From RGIG4140 sp045632845 (GTDB lineage: Bacteria; Pseudomonadota; Alphaproteobacteria; CAAHEQ01; UBA3637): 64,000 nucleotides of DNA. The notes below the pieces were generated by a model. The model searched no databases. It was not told the DNA's origin and saw nothing but the letters and a program-made list of their open reading frames with translations. Below, piece after piece: positions 43,923 to 52,636 of this stretch. Position numbers and translations under genes: made by a program. How positions within the stretch are numbered: position 1 is the first letter of the stretch; each line of letters begins with the position of its first letter. The stretch covers positions 57,513 to 121,512 of the forward strand of contig JAZQXL010000012.1 of assembly GCA_045632845.1 (NCBI GenBank), in the 5' to 3' direction.

Positions 43923-44618
43923 TTAAAATACTTGATACTGCCAACAAGACAAAATGGCGATAGAAGCTGTTTCTGCACGCAAAATTGTTGTGCCTAAATG
44001 AAGTGTTGCCGTGTTTTGGTGCATCTCAATATATTGCACTTCCTTTGGTGTAAAACCGCCTTCTGGACCAATCAAAAAAACAGGCGTTTTAACATCTGTT
44101 TTTTGATATGTTGTTTCTCCCCGTTCAGAGAGAAAAAAAACAGTTACTTCCTCAGGTAATTTTTTAAACAACTCAATCAAAACTGTTGGTTCATGAACGA
44201 TTGGACAATCCAATCTTTCTGACTGCTCAGCCGCTTCTGCAACAATTGATTTTGCTCGTTCTAAATTAAAATTTCTTATAACTGTTCGATCGGTTATAAC
44301 AGGGAAAATTTCACTCACCCCCAATTCTGTTGCTTTTTGCAAAACAAAATCCATATTTTCTTTTTTGATAATTGCTGGACACAAAATACAAGGTTGAACT
44401 GGCAAAAAATCTTTTGTTTTTTCAACAATTTTTAATACAAATTTTTTCTTTGACTCTTGCAAGATTTTAGACTTAAATTCTCCATCTTTTCCATTAAAGA
44501 GAGATACGTTATCCCCCACAGCACAACGCATCACATGAATCAAATAGTGTGCTTTTTTTTCATCAAGAGAGATAACCTTTCCCTCTTCTAAACTTTCTTC
44601 AACAAATAACCTTATCAT
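43923..44618 (-). CDS. rsmE: 16S rRNA m3U1498 methyltransferase RsmE
   Basis: A 231-residue SPOUT-class methyltransferase using SAM to methylate N3 of U1498 in 16S rRNA. N-terminal PUA-like part (HYLIHVMRCAVGD), then the trefoil-knot motifs VFLIGPEGGFTPKEV and LGTTILRAETASIAIL. Its ATG overlaps the stop of the upstream regulator by one base (TAATG), so the two are coupled. Confidence 0.95.
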   Translation of the reverse strand: MIRLFVEESLEEGKVISLDEKKAHYLIHVMRCAVGDNVSLFNGKDGEFKSKILQESKKKFVLKIVEKTKDFLPVQPCILCPAIIKKENMDFVLQKATELGVSEIFPVITDRTVIRNFNLERAKSIVAEAAEQSERLDCPIVHEPTVLIELFKKLPEEVTVFFLSERGETTYQKTDVKTPVFLIGPEGGFTPKEVQYIEMHQNTATLHLGTTILRAETASIAILSCWQYQVF

Positions 44619-46609
44619 TATTTTTTCTTTCTTTGAGGATGTAAAGCATCCACCCAGACCAACGTTACATCGTCCTGTGGTGGTGGTGGAAGCATTTTAA
44701 AGAATAACTGCATCAACTGGGAAACAGCTTCTCTGTTGTTTTTATATCTAAACACAGTTTGCAACAAACTGATCAATCCTTCTTCACCCAAACGCAAACC
44801 ATCAGCAGCTTTTTCTTCCACCAACGCATCACTATACAAAATCAACTTATCCCCAGGACAAAAATCAATTTTATAATCATCGTATTTTGCATTTGGAGAA
44901 ATTCCCAAAGGAAGCCCCTGAGTCGCCAACAACAATATACCATTCCGTGTTTTTAAAAATGGAGGTGGAGATCCTGCACCAGCATAGGAAATCGTTTGAG
45001 CATTTGTATCAAAAATACAAAAAAAGAACGTTGCAAATTGTCCTCTTGGCAACAATTGACAGAGTTGTAAGTTCAACAATCTCAAAAAGTCTGATGGGTT
45101 CTTAACTTTATCTTTCAATTGAAACACCAGTGTATGTAATCTAAATGTGTTTAAAGATGCTGACAATCCATGGCCCGAAAAATCACACAAGAAAAGCCCA
45201 AACTTCTTTTCTGACAATTCAATAATTTGCCAAAAGTCTCCACCCAAACGATCTGATGGAGAAAAGAAAGAAGCGATGTCAACATTACATTTTTCTTTTA
45301 TCTGTTCCAACTGGCTACTTTGAGGAAGCAAACTGCGTTGCATCTTTTGGGAAAGTCTTAATTCTTCATTGATTTGGTTTAATTGGTGAGACAAATACTC
45401 AACTAATTTTTTATTTTCTAAATGCACACGTACCCGTGTAAAGAACTCCAACGGATTAATTGGTTTAGTAATAAAATCCGAAGCCCCTGCTTTAAATGTT
45501 CTATCTCTTGCTTCTCGCGTATCCGTTGATGTTTGAATCAAAATTGGAATTTTACGTTCTTTATCAATTTGTTTTAGTTGTAAAAGAACTTCATATCCAT
45601 CCATTTTTGGCAAAACAATATCCAAAATAATCAGATCAGGCTTGAACTCTTTAACTTTTTTAAGCCCTTCTTCACCAGTTGATGCAACTTCAATTCGTCC
45701 CACACCAATTTGAGCCAATAATCCTGCCAATAAAGCTTGATTGCTTTTATTATCTTCAATAATTAAGACTCTACTTGAAGAAATATCTGTTTGAACAACC
45801 ATTTCAGGCGTTGATGCAAGATTTTGAATCACATGACTTTTTTTATCTTCTTTTAAGAAGGATAAGGTAATTTCTTTTCCATAATTATCAATGGTACAAG
45901 AATCAACAGCATGTGCAATAATTTGAAGTCCCCGCCCACTTTTTGAAGAAGTATCACCTGAATCTCTTTGTAAAATTTGGGCTAAAGAATATCCCATACC
46001 TTCATCTTTAATTTTAATTTCCAATTTCAACTTGTTCCAAACAGAATAAATTGAGATAGCCTTTTTAGCATATTTTGGCGTATTTAGTCGACTGCTAATT
46101 AAATCAAGATAGGAAACAAAACCAACAACATCTTGACGCATAGAACTTGAAAGCTCCAAATTTCCATGGAACAAACCATTTACCAAAGCCTCATGTACCG
46201 CAAGGTGGATAGCTTTTCGTCTTGCGTCAGAAAATTTTCGTCTTAATTGAAGTGCTTGCGTAAAAATATAGGCCACATCATATTTATAAACGAGGGGACC
46301 TGTTAACAAAAGTCCCAATGCATTTGGGTATTTGTGTGTTTTTTGATATTCAACAAAATCAACGATACTCTTTTTAGTAGCATTCGCATCAATAATCCCT
46401 TCAATAGGTAATTTTAATATTTCCTTAAAACGATCTTCAGAAACATCCTCAATAATCACACACAAAGATGGTATTTGCTTTTTTGTTCCCTCTGACAAAA
46501 AAGGCTTATCTTTACTTGGCCACAAAGGAAGATGCAGCATTTTAGAGAATTTTTGCATTTTCTCTAAACTAATTCCTTCACCTGTCAAATAAATCACTTT
46601 CTCATTCAT
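44618..46609 (-). CDS. Fused HATPase - response receiver - PP2C (SpoIIE) phosphatase regulator
   Basis: Encodes 663 residues from the ATG at 46609; an ATG at 46666 would add 19 hydrophobic residues and neither start has a clear ribosome-binding site. An N-terminal segment (~1-120) is unrecognised. Next is an anti-sigma-type HATPase domain (~125-252; HEALVNGLFHGN, DEGMGYS, SGRGLQII), then a receiver with phosphoacceptor Asp330 in DLIILDIVLPKMDGYEV, then a PP2C/SpoIIE phosphatase (SDRLGGDFWQI, LCDFSGHGLSASL, DDVTLVWVD). Such fusions usually control partner-switching with STAS anti-anti-sigma factors. No STAS partner gene is visible. Possibly co-transcribed with rsmE. Confidence 0.85.
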   Translation of the reverse strand: MNEKVIYLTGEGISLEKMQKFSKMLHLPLWPSKDKPFLSEGTKKQIPSLCVIIEDVSEDRFKEILKLPIEGIIDANATKKSIVDFVEYQKTHKYPNALGLLLTGPLVYKYDVAYIFTQALQLRRKFSDARRKAIHLAVHEALVNGLFHGNLELSSSMRQDVVGFVSYLDLISSRLNTPKYAKKAISIYSVWNKLKLEIKIKDEGMGYSLAQILQRDSGDTSSKSGRGLQIIAHAVDSCTIDNYGKEITLSFLKEDKKSHVIQNLASTPEMVVQTDISSSRVLIIEDNKSNQALLAGLLAQIGVGRIEVASTGEEGLKKVKEFKPDLIILDIVLPKMDGYEVLLQLKQIDKERKIPILIQTSTDTREARDRTFKAGASDFITKPINPLEFFTRVRVHLENKKLVEYLSHQLNQINEELRLSQKMQRSLLPQSSQLEQIKEKCNVDIASFFSPSDRLGGDFWQIIELSEKKFGLFLCDFSGHGLSASLNTFRLHTLVFQLKDKVKNPSDFLRLLNLQLCQLLPRGQFATFFFCIFDTNAQTISYAGAGSPPPFLKTRNGILLLATQGLPLGISPNAKYDDYKIDFCPGDKLILYSDALVEEKAADGLRLGEEGLISLLQTVFRYKNNREAVSQLMQLFFKMLPPPPQDDVTLVWVDALHPQRKKK

Positions 46610-46682
46610 GTTTTTTAGTATAATAAAAGTATATAAAAAAACAAGCTTTTTTATTTTTAAATTCAAAAAAGTTAAAAATACT

Positions 46683-46711
46683 TTGCGCTTTATTTCATTT
46701 TTTGTTATACT
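46683..46711 (+). promoter_or_regulatory. Putative promoter of the nitronate-monooxygenase-like gene
   Basis: TTGCGC (46683-46688), a 17-base spacer and TATACT (46706-46711). Confidence 0.55.
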
Positions 46712-46727
46712 CAGAAAAGCTTAATAA

Positions 46728-46745
46728 GTTCGCTCAATAGCGAAC
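46728..46745 (+). promoter_or_regulatory. Leader hairpin
   Basis: GTTCGCT, loop CAAT, AGCGAAC: a 7-bp stem in the 5' leader, 21 bases before the ATG, with no T-tract. It may stabilise the mRNA or bind a regulator. Confidence 0.4.
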
Positions 46746-46766
46746 CCTCTACTGAAAGGATATGTT

Positions 46767-48323
46767 ATGAAAAAAGTTAATCCAGTTATGATTTCAGGCA
46801 AAGAAGTTATCCCTTTGATTGAAGGGGGAAAAGGCATTGCCGTTTCAGATGGTCAATCTTCAGGTGCTTGGGCAAAGGCTGGAGCTGTCGGTACAATTTC
46901 TGGTGTTTTTGCTGATGAATATGATGAAAAAGGAAAAGTCATTCCTAAAGTATACACTCAAAAAACAAGACCAGAACGCCATAAAGAATTAATTGAAATG
47001 TCAATTCGTGGTGGTATTTCTCAAGCAAAAATTGCCCATGAAATTGCTGGCGGAAACGGGCGTATCCACATGAATGTATTGTGGGAAATGGGTGGCAGCA
47101 TTCCAATTTTAGAAGGGGTGATGAATGCTTGTGAACAAGTTATGACAACCATTCGTGAAAAAACACCTGAAAAATATCAAGAAAAAATCGTTGCTATGGG
47201 TGAAAAAGTTCAAGAAACATTGGGTTCTTTGCGTTTTCAATACCAAAAAAGAATGGGGGAAGCTCTCCCTGTTGTTGATGGAATGCTTGACCAAGTTCAC
47301 AACCTTGTTCACGGGATTACTTGTGGTGCAGGTATGCCATACAAATTGGCAGAAATCGCTTCAAAATACGGCATGTATTACTACCCAATTGTTTCTTCTG
47401 CCAGAGCATTCAGAGCTCTTTGGTTAAGAAGTTACAAAAACTGCGCTGAATTTTTGGGCGGTGTTGTATATGAAGATCCATGGAGAGCTGGTGGACACAA
47501 CGGGTTATCAAACTCTGAAAATCCAGAACAACCTGAAAGACCATATGAACGTTTGGTTTCTTTACGTAAACAATTAAATGAATATAACTTACACCATGTT
47601 CCATTGATTATGGCTGGTGGTGTATGGAATCTTGCAGAATTTGAAGATTTAATCGATAATCCAGAAATTGGACCCATTGCTTTCCAATTAGGAACAAGAC
47701 CATTGTTAACAAAAGAAAGCCCTGTTGCAAAAGCATGGCAAGGATGTTTGCGTGCACTCAAAAAAGGGGATATCATTTTACAACGCTTCTCCCCAACAGG
47801 TTTCTATTCTTCTGCTGTAAACAACAAATTCTTAAAAACATTAATGGACCGCAAAGATACTGAAATGCCTTATATGGAAAAAACAGAAGGTATTTTTGTA
47901 AAACCATTTGCAATTAATCAAGCATTAACTGTTTATTTAACAGAACATGATTTCAAACGTGCAAATGAATTTTTAACAGGTTCACGTCCTGTTGTTGCTC
48001 GCACTCCTGACAATTCCATTATTTTCTTAACACAAGAAGAAAATGAACAAATCAAACAAGACAGAGCAAATTGCGTTGGTTGCTTATCTGCTTGCGCCTT
48101 CTCCGGCTGGTCACAAGCAGATGGACACTTAGATAGATTACCCGATTCTCGTTCATTCTGCATCAACAAAACATTAACAGCTATCGCTCATGGAGAAAGC
48201 ATTGACAATAACTTAATGTTCTGTGGTCACAGCGGTTACCGTTTTGGCGAAGATCCAATGTACAAGAACGGAAATATCCCAAGTGTACAAGAATTAGTCG
48301 ATGCTCTTTTACAAGGACAATAA
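46767..48323 (+). CDS. Nitronate monooxygenase-like FMN oxidoreductase
   Basis: A 518-residue protein. The core resembles 2-nitropropane dioxygenase/nitronate monooxygenase and related FMN enzymes: GAVGTISGVFADEY, HGITCGAGMPYKLAE, DPWRAGGHNG, IMAGGVWNLAEFEDLI and FQLGTRPLL. The C-terminal ~150 residues exceed a standard NMO and hold Cys residues in NCVGCLSAC and later FCINKTL, MFCGHSG, which may bind a metal or Fe-S cluster (inference). The physiological substrate is unclear. Monocistronic, with AAAGGAT before the ATG and a terminator after it. Confidence 0.75.
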   Translation: MKKVNPVMISGKEVIPLIEGGKGIAVSDGQSSGAWAKAGAVGTISGVFADEYDEKGKVIPKVYTQKTRPERHKELIEMSIRGGISQAKIAHEIAGGNGRIHMNVLWEMGGSIPILEGVMNACEQVMTTIREKTPEKYQEKIVAMGEKVQETLGSLRFQYQKRMGEALPVVDGMLDQVHNLVHGITCGAGMPYKLAEIASKYGMYYYPIVSSARAFRALWLRSYKNCAEFLGGVVYEDPWRAGGHNGLSNSENPEQPERPYERLVSLRKQLNEYNLHHVPLIMAGGVWNLAEFEDLIDNPEIGPIAFQLGTRPLLTKESPVAKAWQGCLRALKKGDIILQRFSPTGFYSSAVNNKFLKTLMDRKDTEMPYMEKTEGIFVKPFAINQALTVYLTEHDFKRANEFLTGSRPVVARTPDNSIIFLTQEENEQIKQDRANCVGCLSACAFSGWSQADGHLDRLPDSRSFCINKTLTAIAHGESIDNNLMFCGHSGYRFGEDPMYKNGNIPSVQELVDALLQGQ

Positions 48324-48339
48324 AACAATATACTTTTTC

Positions 48340-48369
48340 AAAAAGCGCTCTAAATAGAGCGCTTTTTTT
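48340..48369. terminator. Bidirectional terminator
   Basis: AAAAAGCGCTCT, loop AAAT, AGAGCGCTTTTTTT, between the convergent flavoprotein and fucosyltransferase genes. Confidence 0.88.
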
Positions 48370-49777
48370 ATTTTAAGATAAACTCTTTCTTCGTTTCGTC
48401 CCAATAATAAGTTTCCACATCAATCACAACAAAATCAGGCATAACCAATGAATTAAACCACTCGTAATTCCAACTCGCAAGTTTGTTGGGCGAAATCACT
48501 ATCTTGTTTTTATTTTTACTTAAAAAAGCCGCCCACCAAGAAAACGTTGAATTTGCAATAATGTGATGTTTGCAATAACTCATTAATTCTAAATCTTGAT
48601 AATCTTTTTTATTCCAACCAACAAAAGTATGGGGTGCATCTATTTTTAAATTTTCAACCGCCCATTTCATATCATTTGAAAAGATATAAAAATGCGGATT
48701 ATCCAAATTTGTTTTCATATAAGAAATTGCTTGATTATAATAATTTTGAGTCAATAAAATATATCCATATGGAACATAATCTCCCCTTCGTACGTGAATA
48801 GAAACTGAATTTTCCGTTTGCATTTTCAAAGAAATTTTTTTACTTTTTTCAAGCATAGGATGTTTAAAAACAGTATTTTCTCTAATATAATCCTCATACC
48901 CAATAAAATTGCGCCATGATTGAGAATATCCATTTAAATGAATAAAATTTCCTTGAGGGTTAATCTCGTGATGAGAACTTCCATCCCCCACAAACTTGTT
49001 CACATATTTTTGAATGTATCTGGGTTTTTCTTCATATTTAAATTCAGTCTTTTCAGTTGTTGCAAAAGGCACGTTCAAAAAATCCTCAATATAACTACGC
49101 TTATAAAATAACGGCTTTTTATTGTTTTTTAAAGCATAAACAACCCCACTCCAATAAGCAAACAGTTGATTACCCAAACCTCCTGTTGGACTTTTAATTT
49201 CAACAAAACCATTTAAATACTCTTCATTTAAATGCGGAAACTTTTTGGATAAATCATAATCATTCCCAGAATATTTATATGAATTGTCGGCATTATTTTT
49301 AATAAAAACTTCAACGCCATATCCATCCCATCCAATAACCATTTTATTTTCATCATCTTCTAAAAGATCCCCGCACTCATTTTTTTTGTCGCATATTCTT
49401 TTATTATCAAATGACTTATAAAGAAACTTCTTCCATCCTGGATGAACAACATCCTTTATACCATAGTCTCGTTTTTCACAGCCCTCTTTAAAATACCAAT
49501 GCAAATTTTCTGTTTTTACATGCGCAAGATTTTTATTCTTTTCTATAATTTCTTTTTGAAGAACACAAATATGGGCATTTTTAAATTTAGTTATTTCTTT
49601 TTCAGAAAAAAACAATGCTAAAAATTCATTTTTAATGTCTTTATTATTAAAAACTGATTCTGTTTGTAAAAAATAGTCATCCAGTCTTTTTGAAAAAGCC
49701 ACAACCTCTTTCCCTTGCAAAGAAAAAGAGCAAAAAGATATAACCACATACAAACCCCAAAATATAAATGGCCTCAT
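48368..49777 (-). CDS. Exported GT11 (alpha-1,2-fucosyltransferase-like) glycosyltransferase
   Basis: A 469-residue protein. Residues 1-22 form a signal peptide or membrane anchor (MRPFIFWGLYVVISFCSFSL), unusual for a nucleotide-sugar enzyme. Residues ~107-170 carry an HPGW...C...ECG...IGWD...EVF module, also found at the C-terminus of the GT2 protein at 8905. The GT11 catalytic domain starts near 195: GGLGNQLFAYWSG, the HVRRGDYVPYG donor motif, FYIFSNDMKWAVENL and NSTFSWWAAFLS. It should transfer fucose or a related sugar to galactose-type acceptors. TTGACA/TACAAT lies upstream. Confidence 0.85.
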   Translation of the reverse strand: MRPFIFWGLYVVISFCSFSLQGKEVVAFSKRLDDYFLQTESVFNNKDIKNEFLALFFSEKEITKFKNAHICVLQKEIIEKNKNLAHVKTENLHWYFKEGCEKRDYGIKDVVHPGWKKFLYKSFDNKRICDKKNECGDLLEDDENKMVIGWDGYGVEVFIKNNADNSYKYSGNDYDLSKKFPHLNEEYLNGFVEIKSPTGGLGNQLFAYWSGVVYALKNNKKPLFYKRSYIEDFLNVPFATTEKTEFKYEEKPRYIQKYVNKFVGDGSSHHEINPQGNFIHLNGYSQSWRNFIGYEDYIRENTVFKHPMLEKSKKISLKMQTENSVSIHVRRGDYVPYGYILLTQNYYNQAISYMKTNLDNPHFYIFSNDMKWAVENLKIDAPHTFVGWNKKDYQDLELMSYCKHHIIANSTFSWWAAFLSKNKNKIVISPNKLASWNYEWFNSLVMPDFVVIDVETYYWDETKKEFILK

Positions 49778-49800
49778 TTTTATTCCCCTATTTTTGCATC

Positions 49801-49829
49801 ATTGTATAGACATTCTAAAGTAATGTCAA
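49801..49829 (-). promoter_or_regulatory. Promoter of the GT11 gene
   Basis: Minus strand TTGACA (49829-49824), a 17-base spacer and TACAAT (49806-49801), 24 bases before the start. Confidence 0.65.
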
Positions 49830-49870
49830 TTTCAATCAACTCAAAAACATTGATTAATAACACTTTTTAT

Positions 49871-49899
49871 TTGCAATTTAATTCTCTTTTAGATAAGAT
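49871..49899 (+). promoter_or_regulatory. Promoter of the secreted unknown protein gene
   Basis: TTGCAA (49871-49876), a 17-base spacer and TAAGAT (49894-49899), 30 bases before the ATG at 49929. Confidence 0.6.
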
Positions 49900-49928
49900 A
49901 AAAAAACAAGGTGATGAAAGGAGATATT

Positions 49929-51290
49929 ATGAAAAAACTATTATTTAAAGGCTTTTCACTTGTCGGTATAATGTGTTTATCCTATCAATCAAATGCGATG
50001 GATATTTCTCCAATTATTTGCCAAAACAGACAATGTCTTCCAGCTCATCAATCTGTTACAAAGGACCATTTGTTTGAACATATTAATTATTTGTTAGAAA
50101 AAAACATCAACGCACCAATTTCAATGTGTGAAGCTGATCCATCTTCAAAAACATGCTTAAAAAAGGGGATTTCTCTTCCTGTTTTCACCAACAATGCTCA
50201 GATTAATATGGATGTTTTATCTGCTAGATTAATTGATGTGAAAAAAGTTCCAGACTCTGCAGGACTAGATTTAATTGTAGACTACAAAACAAAAGCTGGG
50301 AATATTTTCCCATCTTGCCAAACAGCTTTTTCAAGATTGGGCATTTTAGATCACAACGCCATTCAAGTAATTGCCCCTTCATTTTCTTGTAACTTGACAC
50401 AATCAACGCCTTCTTCTTTAAGTTTAGCTCAATATGTTGATTATATCAATTTTGACACAGGAACAATCGGTGTGCACTATACATCAGCTAACGCAATTGG
50501 TCAAAATAAAACAGGTTATTTAATATTACAATTTTCACAACAAGCCCCTTTTTCATCACACCCAGCCTTTCCAATGCCTGAAGTGGCACAACTTGTTCAA
50601 ACAAAAATTGAAACACCTGCACACACAAAAGTAGATCCTGTATGGATGAAACCTACGCCTGTTTTGTCTCTTGAAAAACCAACTTTTGTTGATCAAGACT
50701 GTATGAATACACCAGAAGGTTGTCAAAACTTGATGTTAGATATGCAAAATACACAACCACAGGTCCAACAACCTGTAAATCAACAAGGAGTTGCATCAAC
50801 AACTGGTTTAATTGAACAGGATAAAGTTATTTTACCCCCAACACAAGGGATTAGAAAAACCATTACAACACGCAAACAAATTATTGAAGAAGGAAAACCA
50901 ATTTCTGTTGAAGAAGATGTTGTTCATTACATTCAAGAAACACCTTCATCTCCCTTAAAAATTGTCGATCCTATCAAACAAACAGAAACCGAGCAACTAA
51001 AAGAACTTGCCAATCCAGAAATGCCTCAAATGGTTTATCCCATCACATTAGCTAGACAAGAAACATTACCCGAATATATCGCTCCACAAGAAGTTATTTT
51101 ATCACTTGAAGAGGTTGAAGCCCTCAATCAAGTAGCACCAACAGCAATAGAAAAACAAGAAGTTGCTCCTCAACCAGTTGCCCTTTCAAAACCACAAGCA
51201 GAAATGCCTGTTGTGATACAAGACAATTCCGTTACAAAAGAAGAGCAATCTTCACTTTTAGATAAATTTGAAAAATATTTTTATTTTTAA
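49929..51290 (+). CDS. Secreted protein of unknown function with Cys-rich N-terminal half
   Basis: Encodes 453 residues from the ATG at 49929, which has AAGGAG seven bases upstream; the ATG at 49911 precedes that site and is unlikely to be used. A signal peptide ends near SNAMDIS. The N-terminal ~190 residues hold spaced Cys pairs (ICQNRQC, MCEADPSSKTC, SCQTAF, FSCNL) that fit disulfides in the periplasm. The rest is Pro/Gln/Glu/Val-rich and probably disordered (residues ~225-440), with another Cys pair in DCMNTPEGC. No family recognised. Eleven bases before the M16 peptidase gene, possibly co-transcribed. Confidence 0.7.
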   Translation: MKKLLFKGFSLVGIMCLSYQSNAMDISPIICQNRQCLPAHQSVTKDHLFEHINYLLEKNINAPISMCEADPSSKTCLKKGISLPVFTNNAQINMDVLSARLIDVKKVPDSAGLDLIVDYKTKAGNIFPSCQTAFSRLGILDHNAIQVIAPSFSCNLTQSTPSSLSLAQYVDYINFDTGTIGVHYTSANAIGQNKTGYLILQFSQQAPFSSHPAFPMPEVAQLVQTKIETPAHTKVDPVWMKPTPVLSLEKPTFVDQDCMNTPEGCQNLMLDMQNTQPQVQQPVNQQGVASTTGLIEQDKVILPPTQGIRKTITTRKQIIEEGKPISVEEDVVHYIQETPSSPLKIVDPIKQTETEQLKELANPEMPQMVYPITLARQETLPEYIAPQEVILSLEEVEALNQVAPTAIEKQEVAPQPVALSKPQAEMPVVIQDNSVTKEEQSSLLDKFEKYFYF

Positions 51291-51301
51291 TAGGAACATA
51301 A

Positions 51302-52555
51302 ATGATAAAAACAACAACACTTGAAAATAAAATTCGAATTATTACAGATTCTTTTGACCATGCAGACACCGTTTCCCTTGGGGTATGGGTAAGCGTTGGG
51401 GCTCGATATGAAACAAAAGACATAAATGGTATTTCTCATATGCTTGAACATATGGCATTTAAAGGAACAACATCTAGGTCTTCATACCAAATTTCAAAAG
51501 AAATTGAGGATGTTGGTGGATTTATCAACGCCTATACAGGTAAAAATATGACCGCCTATTATGTTCGCGTTTTAAAAGAACACCAAGAAAAAGGATTAGA
51601 CATCATTGCTGATATTTTGCAAAATTCTGTTATGGATGAAGAAGAGCTTGCAAAAGAAAAAGGCGTCATTATTCAAGAAATCAACATGCAAAATGATACT
51701 CCAGATGATCTTGTTTTTGACTATTTCAATGAAGTTGCTTATCCCAATCAACCCCTTGGAAGAGCTATTTTAGGAACTGTTGACACTGTTAAGCAAATTT
51801 CAAGCGAACAATTGTTAGACTATATGCACTCACAATACACAACAAGTCGCATCATTATCAGTGCTTCTGGTGCTGTTAACCATGATGAATTTGTCAATGC
51901 ATGCATTCAAAAATTCACCTCATTTAACGATCACAAAATGCCAAAAGCAAAGAAAGCAACTTACAAAGGTGGTGAGAAACGCGTTGTCAAAACACATGAA
52001 CAAGTCAATCTTGTTTTAGGGTTTGAAAGTGCTCCATATACAAATGAAGACTATTATACAACAAAAATTCTCGCAAGCATCTTGGGTGGAGGTATGTCCT
52101 CTCGCTTATTCCAAGAAATCAGAGAAAAAAGAGGTCTTGTTTATTCTATTTACGCATTTAATGCAGCTGAAACAGACACAGGAATTTTTGGAGTTTATGC
52201 AGGAACAGGTGAAAAAGAAGTTAAAGAATTAATACCAGTGTTATGCGATGAACTTGTTAAACTTCCTCATTCAATCACAGAAGAAGAAATTGAACGTTCA
52301 AAAGCAAGGTTAAGAGCAAACATTCTTATGAGATTGGAAAACATTTCATCCCATGCAGAAATGAATGCTATTGACACTATTTTATTTGGCAGAATTATTC
52401 CTAAAGAAGAAGTTATTGCTCAAATTGATGCTGTCAAAAAAGCTGATTTAGAAAGAGTCACAAAGGAAATTATTTCAAATCAACCAACACTTGCTGCACT
52501 CGGACCCATTAAAGAGGTCTTACCTTTTGAAAAAATTGTCGATAGATTGAAGTAG
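51302..52555 (+). CDS. M16 family zinc metallopeptidase
   Basis: A 417-residue peptidase of the mitochondrial-processing-peptidase-beta type common in alphaproteobacteria. The inverted zinc motif HxxEH is in HMLEHMAFKGT, with the downstream Glu in ELAKEKGVIIQEINMQ. The C-terminal domain has GGGMSSRLFQEIREKRGLVYSI. No signal peptide, so probably cytoplasmic. Only one M16 subunit is present here. AGGA lies before the ATG. Confidence 0.92.
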   Translation: MIKTTTLENKIRIITDSFDHADTVSLGVWVSVGARYETKDINGISHMLEHMAFKGTTSRSSYQISKEIEDVGGFINAYTGKNMTAYYVRVLKEHQEKGLDIIADILQNSVMDEEELAKEKGVIIQEINMQNDTPDDLVFDYFNEVAYPNQPLGRAILGTVDTVKQISSEQLLDYMHSQYTTSRIIISASGAVNHDEFVNACIQKFTSFNDHKMPKAKKATYKGGEKRVVKTHEQVNLVLGFESAPYTNEDYYTTKILASILGGGMSSRLFQEIREKRGLVYSIYAFNAAETDTGIFGVYAGTGEKEVKELIPVLCDELVKLPHSITEEEIERSKARLRANILMRLENISSHAEMNAIDTILFGRIIPKEEVIAQIDAVKKADLERVTKEIISNQPTLAALGPIKEVLPFEKIVDRLK

Positions 52556-52583
52556 GTATACCTTATTTAACTTGAAAAGATAA

Positions 52584-52611
52584 AACTATTTTGATACACA
52601 ACAAAATAGTT
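52584..52611 (+). other. Intergenic hairpin between the M16 peptidase and rnhB
   Basis: AACTATTTTG, loop ATACACAA, CAAAATAGTT: a perfect 10-bp stem, 25 bases before rnhB. No T-tract follows, so it is not a classic terminator; mRNA processing or stability is possible. Confidence 0.45.
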
Positions 52612-52636
52612 CGGGTGATTATTGATAGGAGATAAA

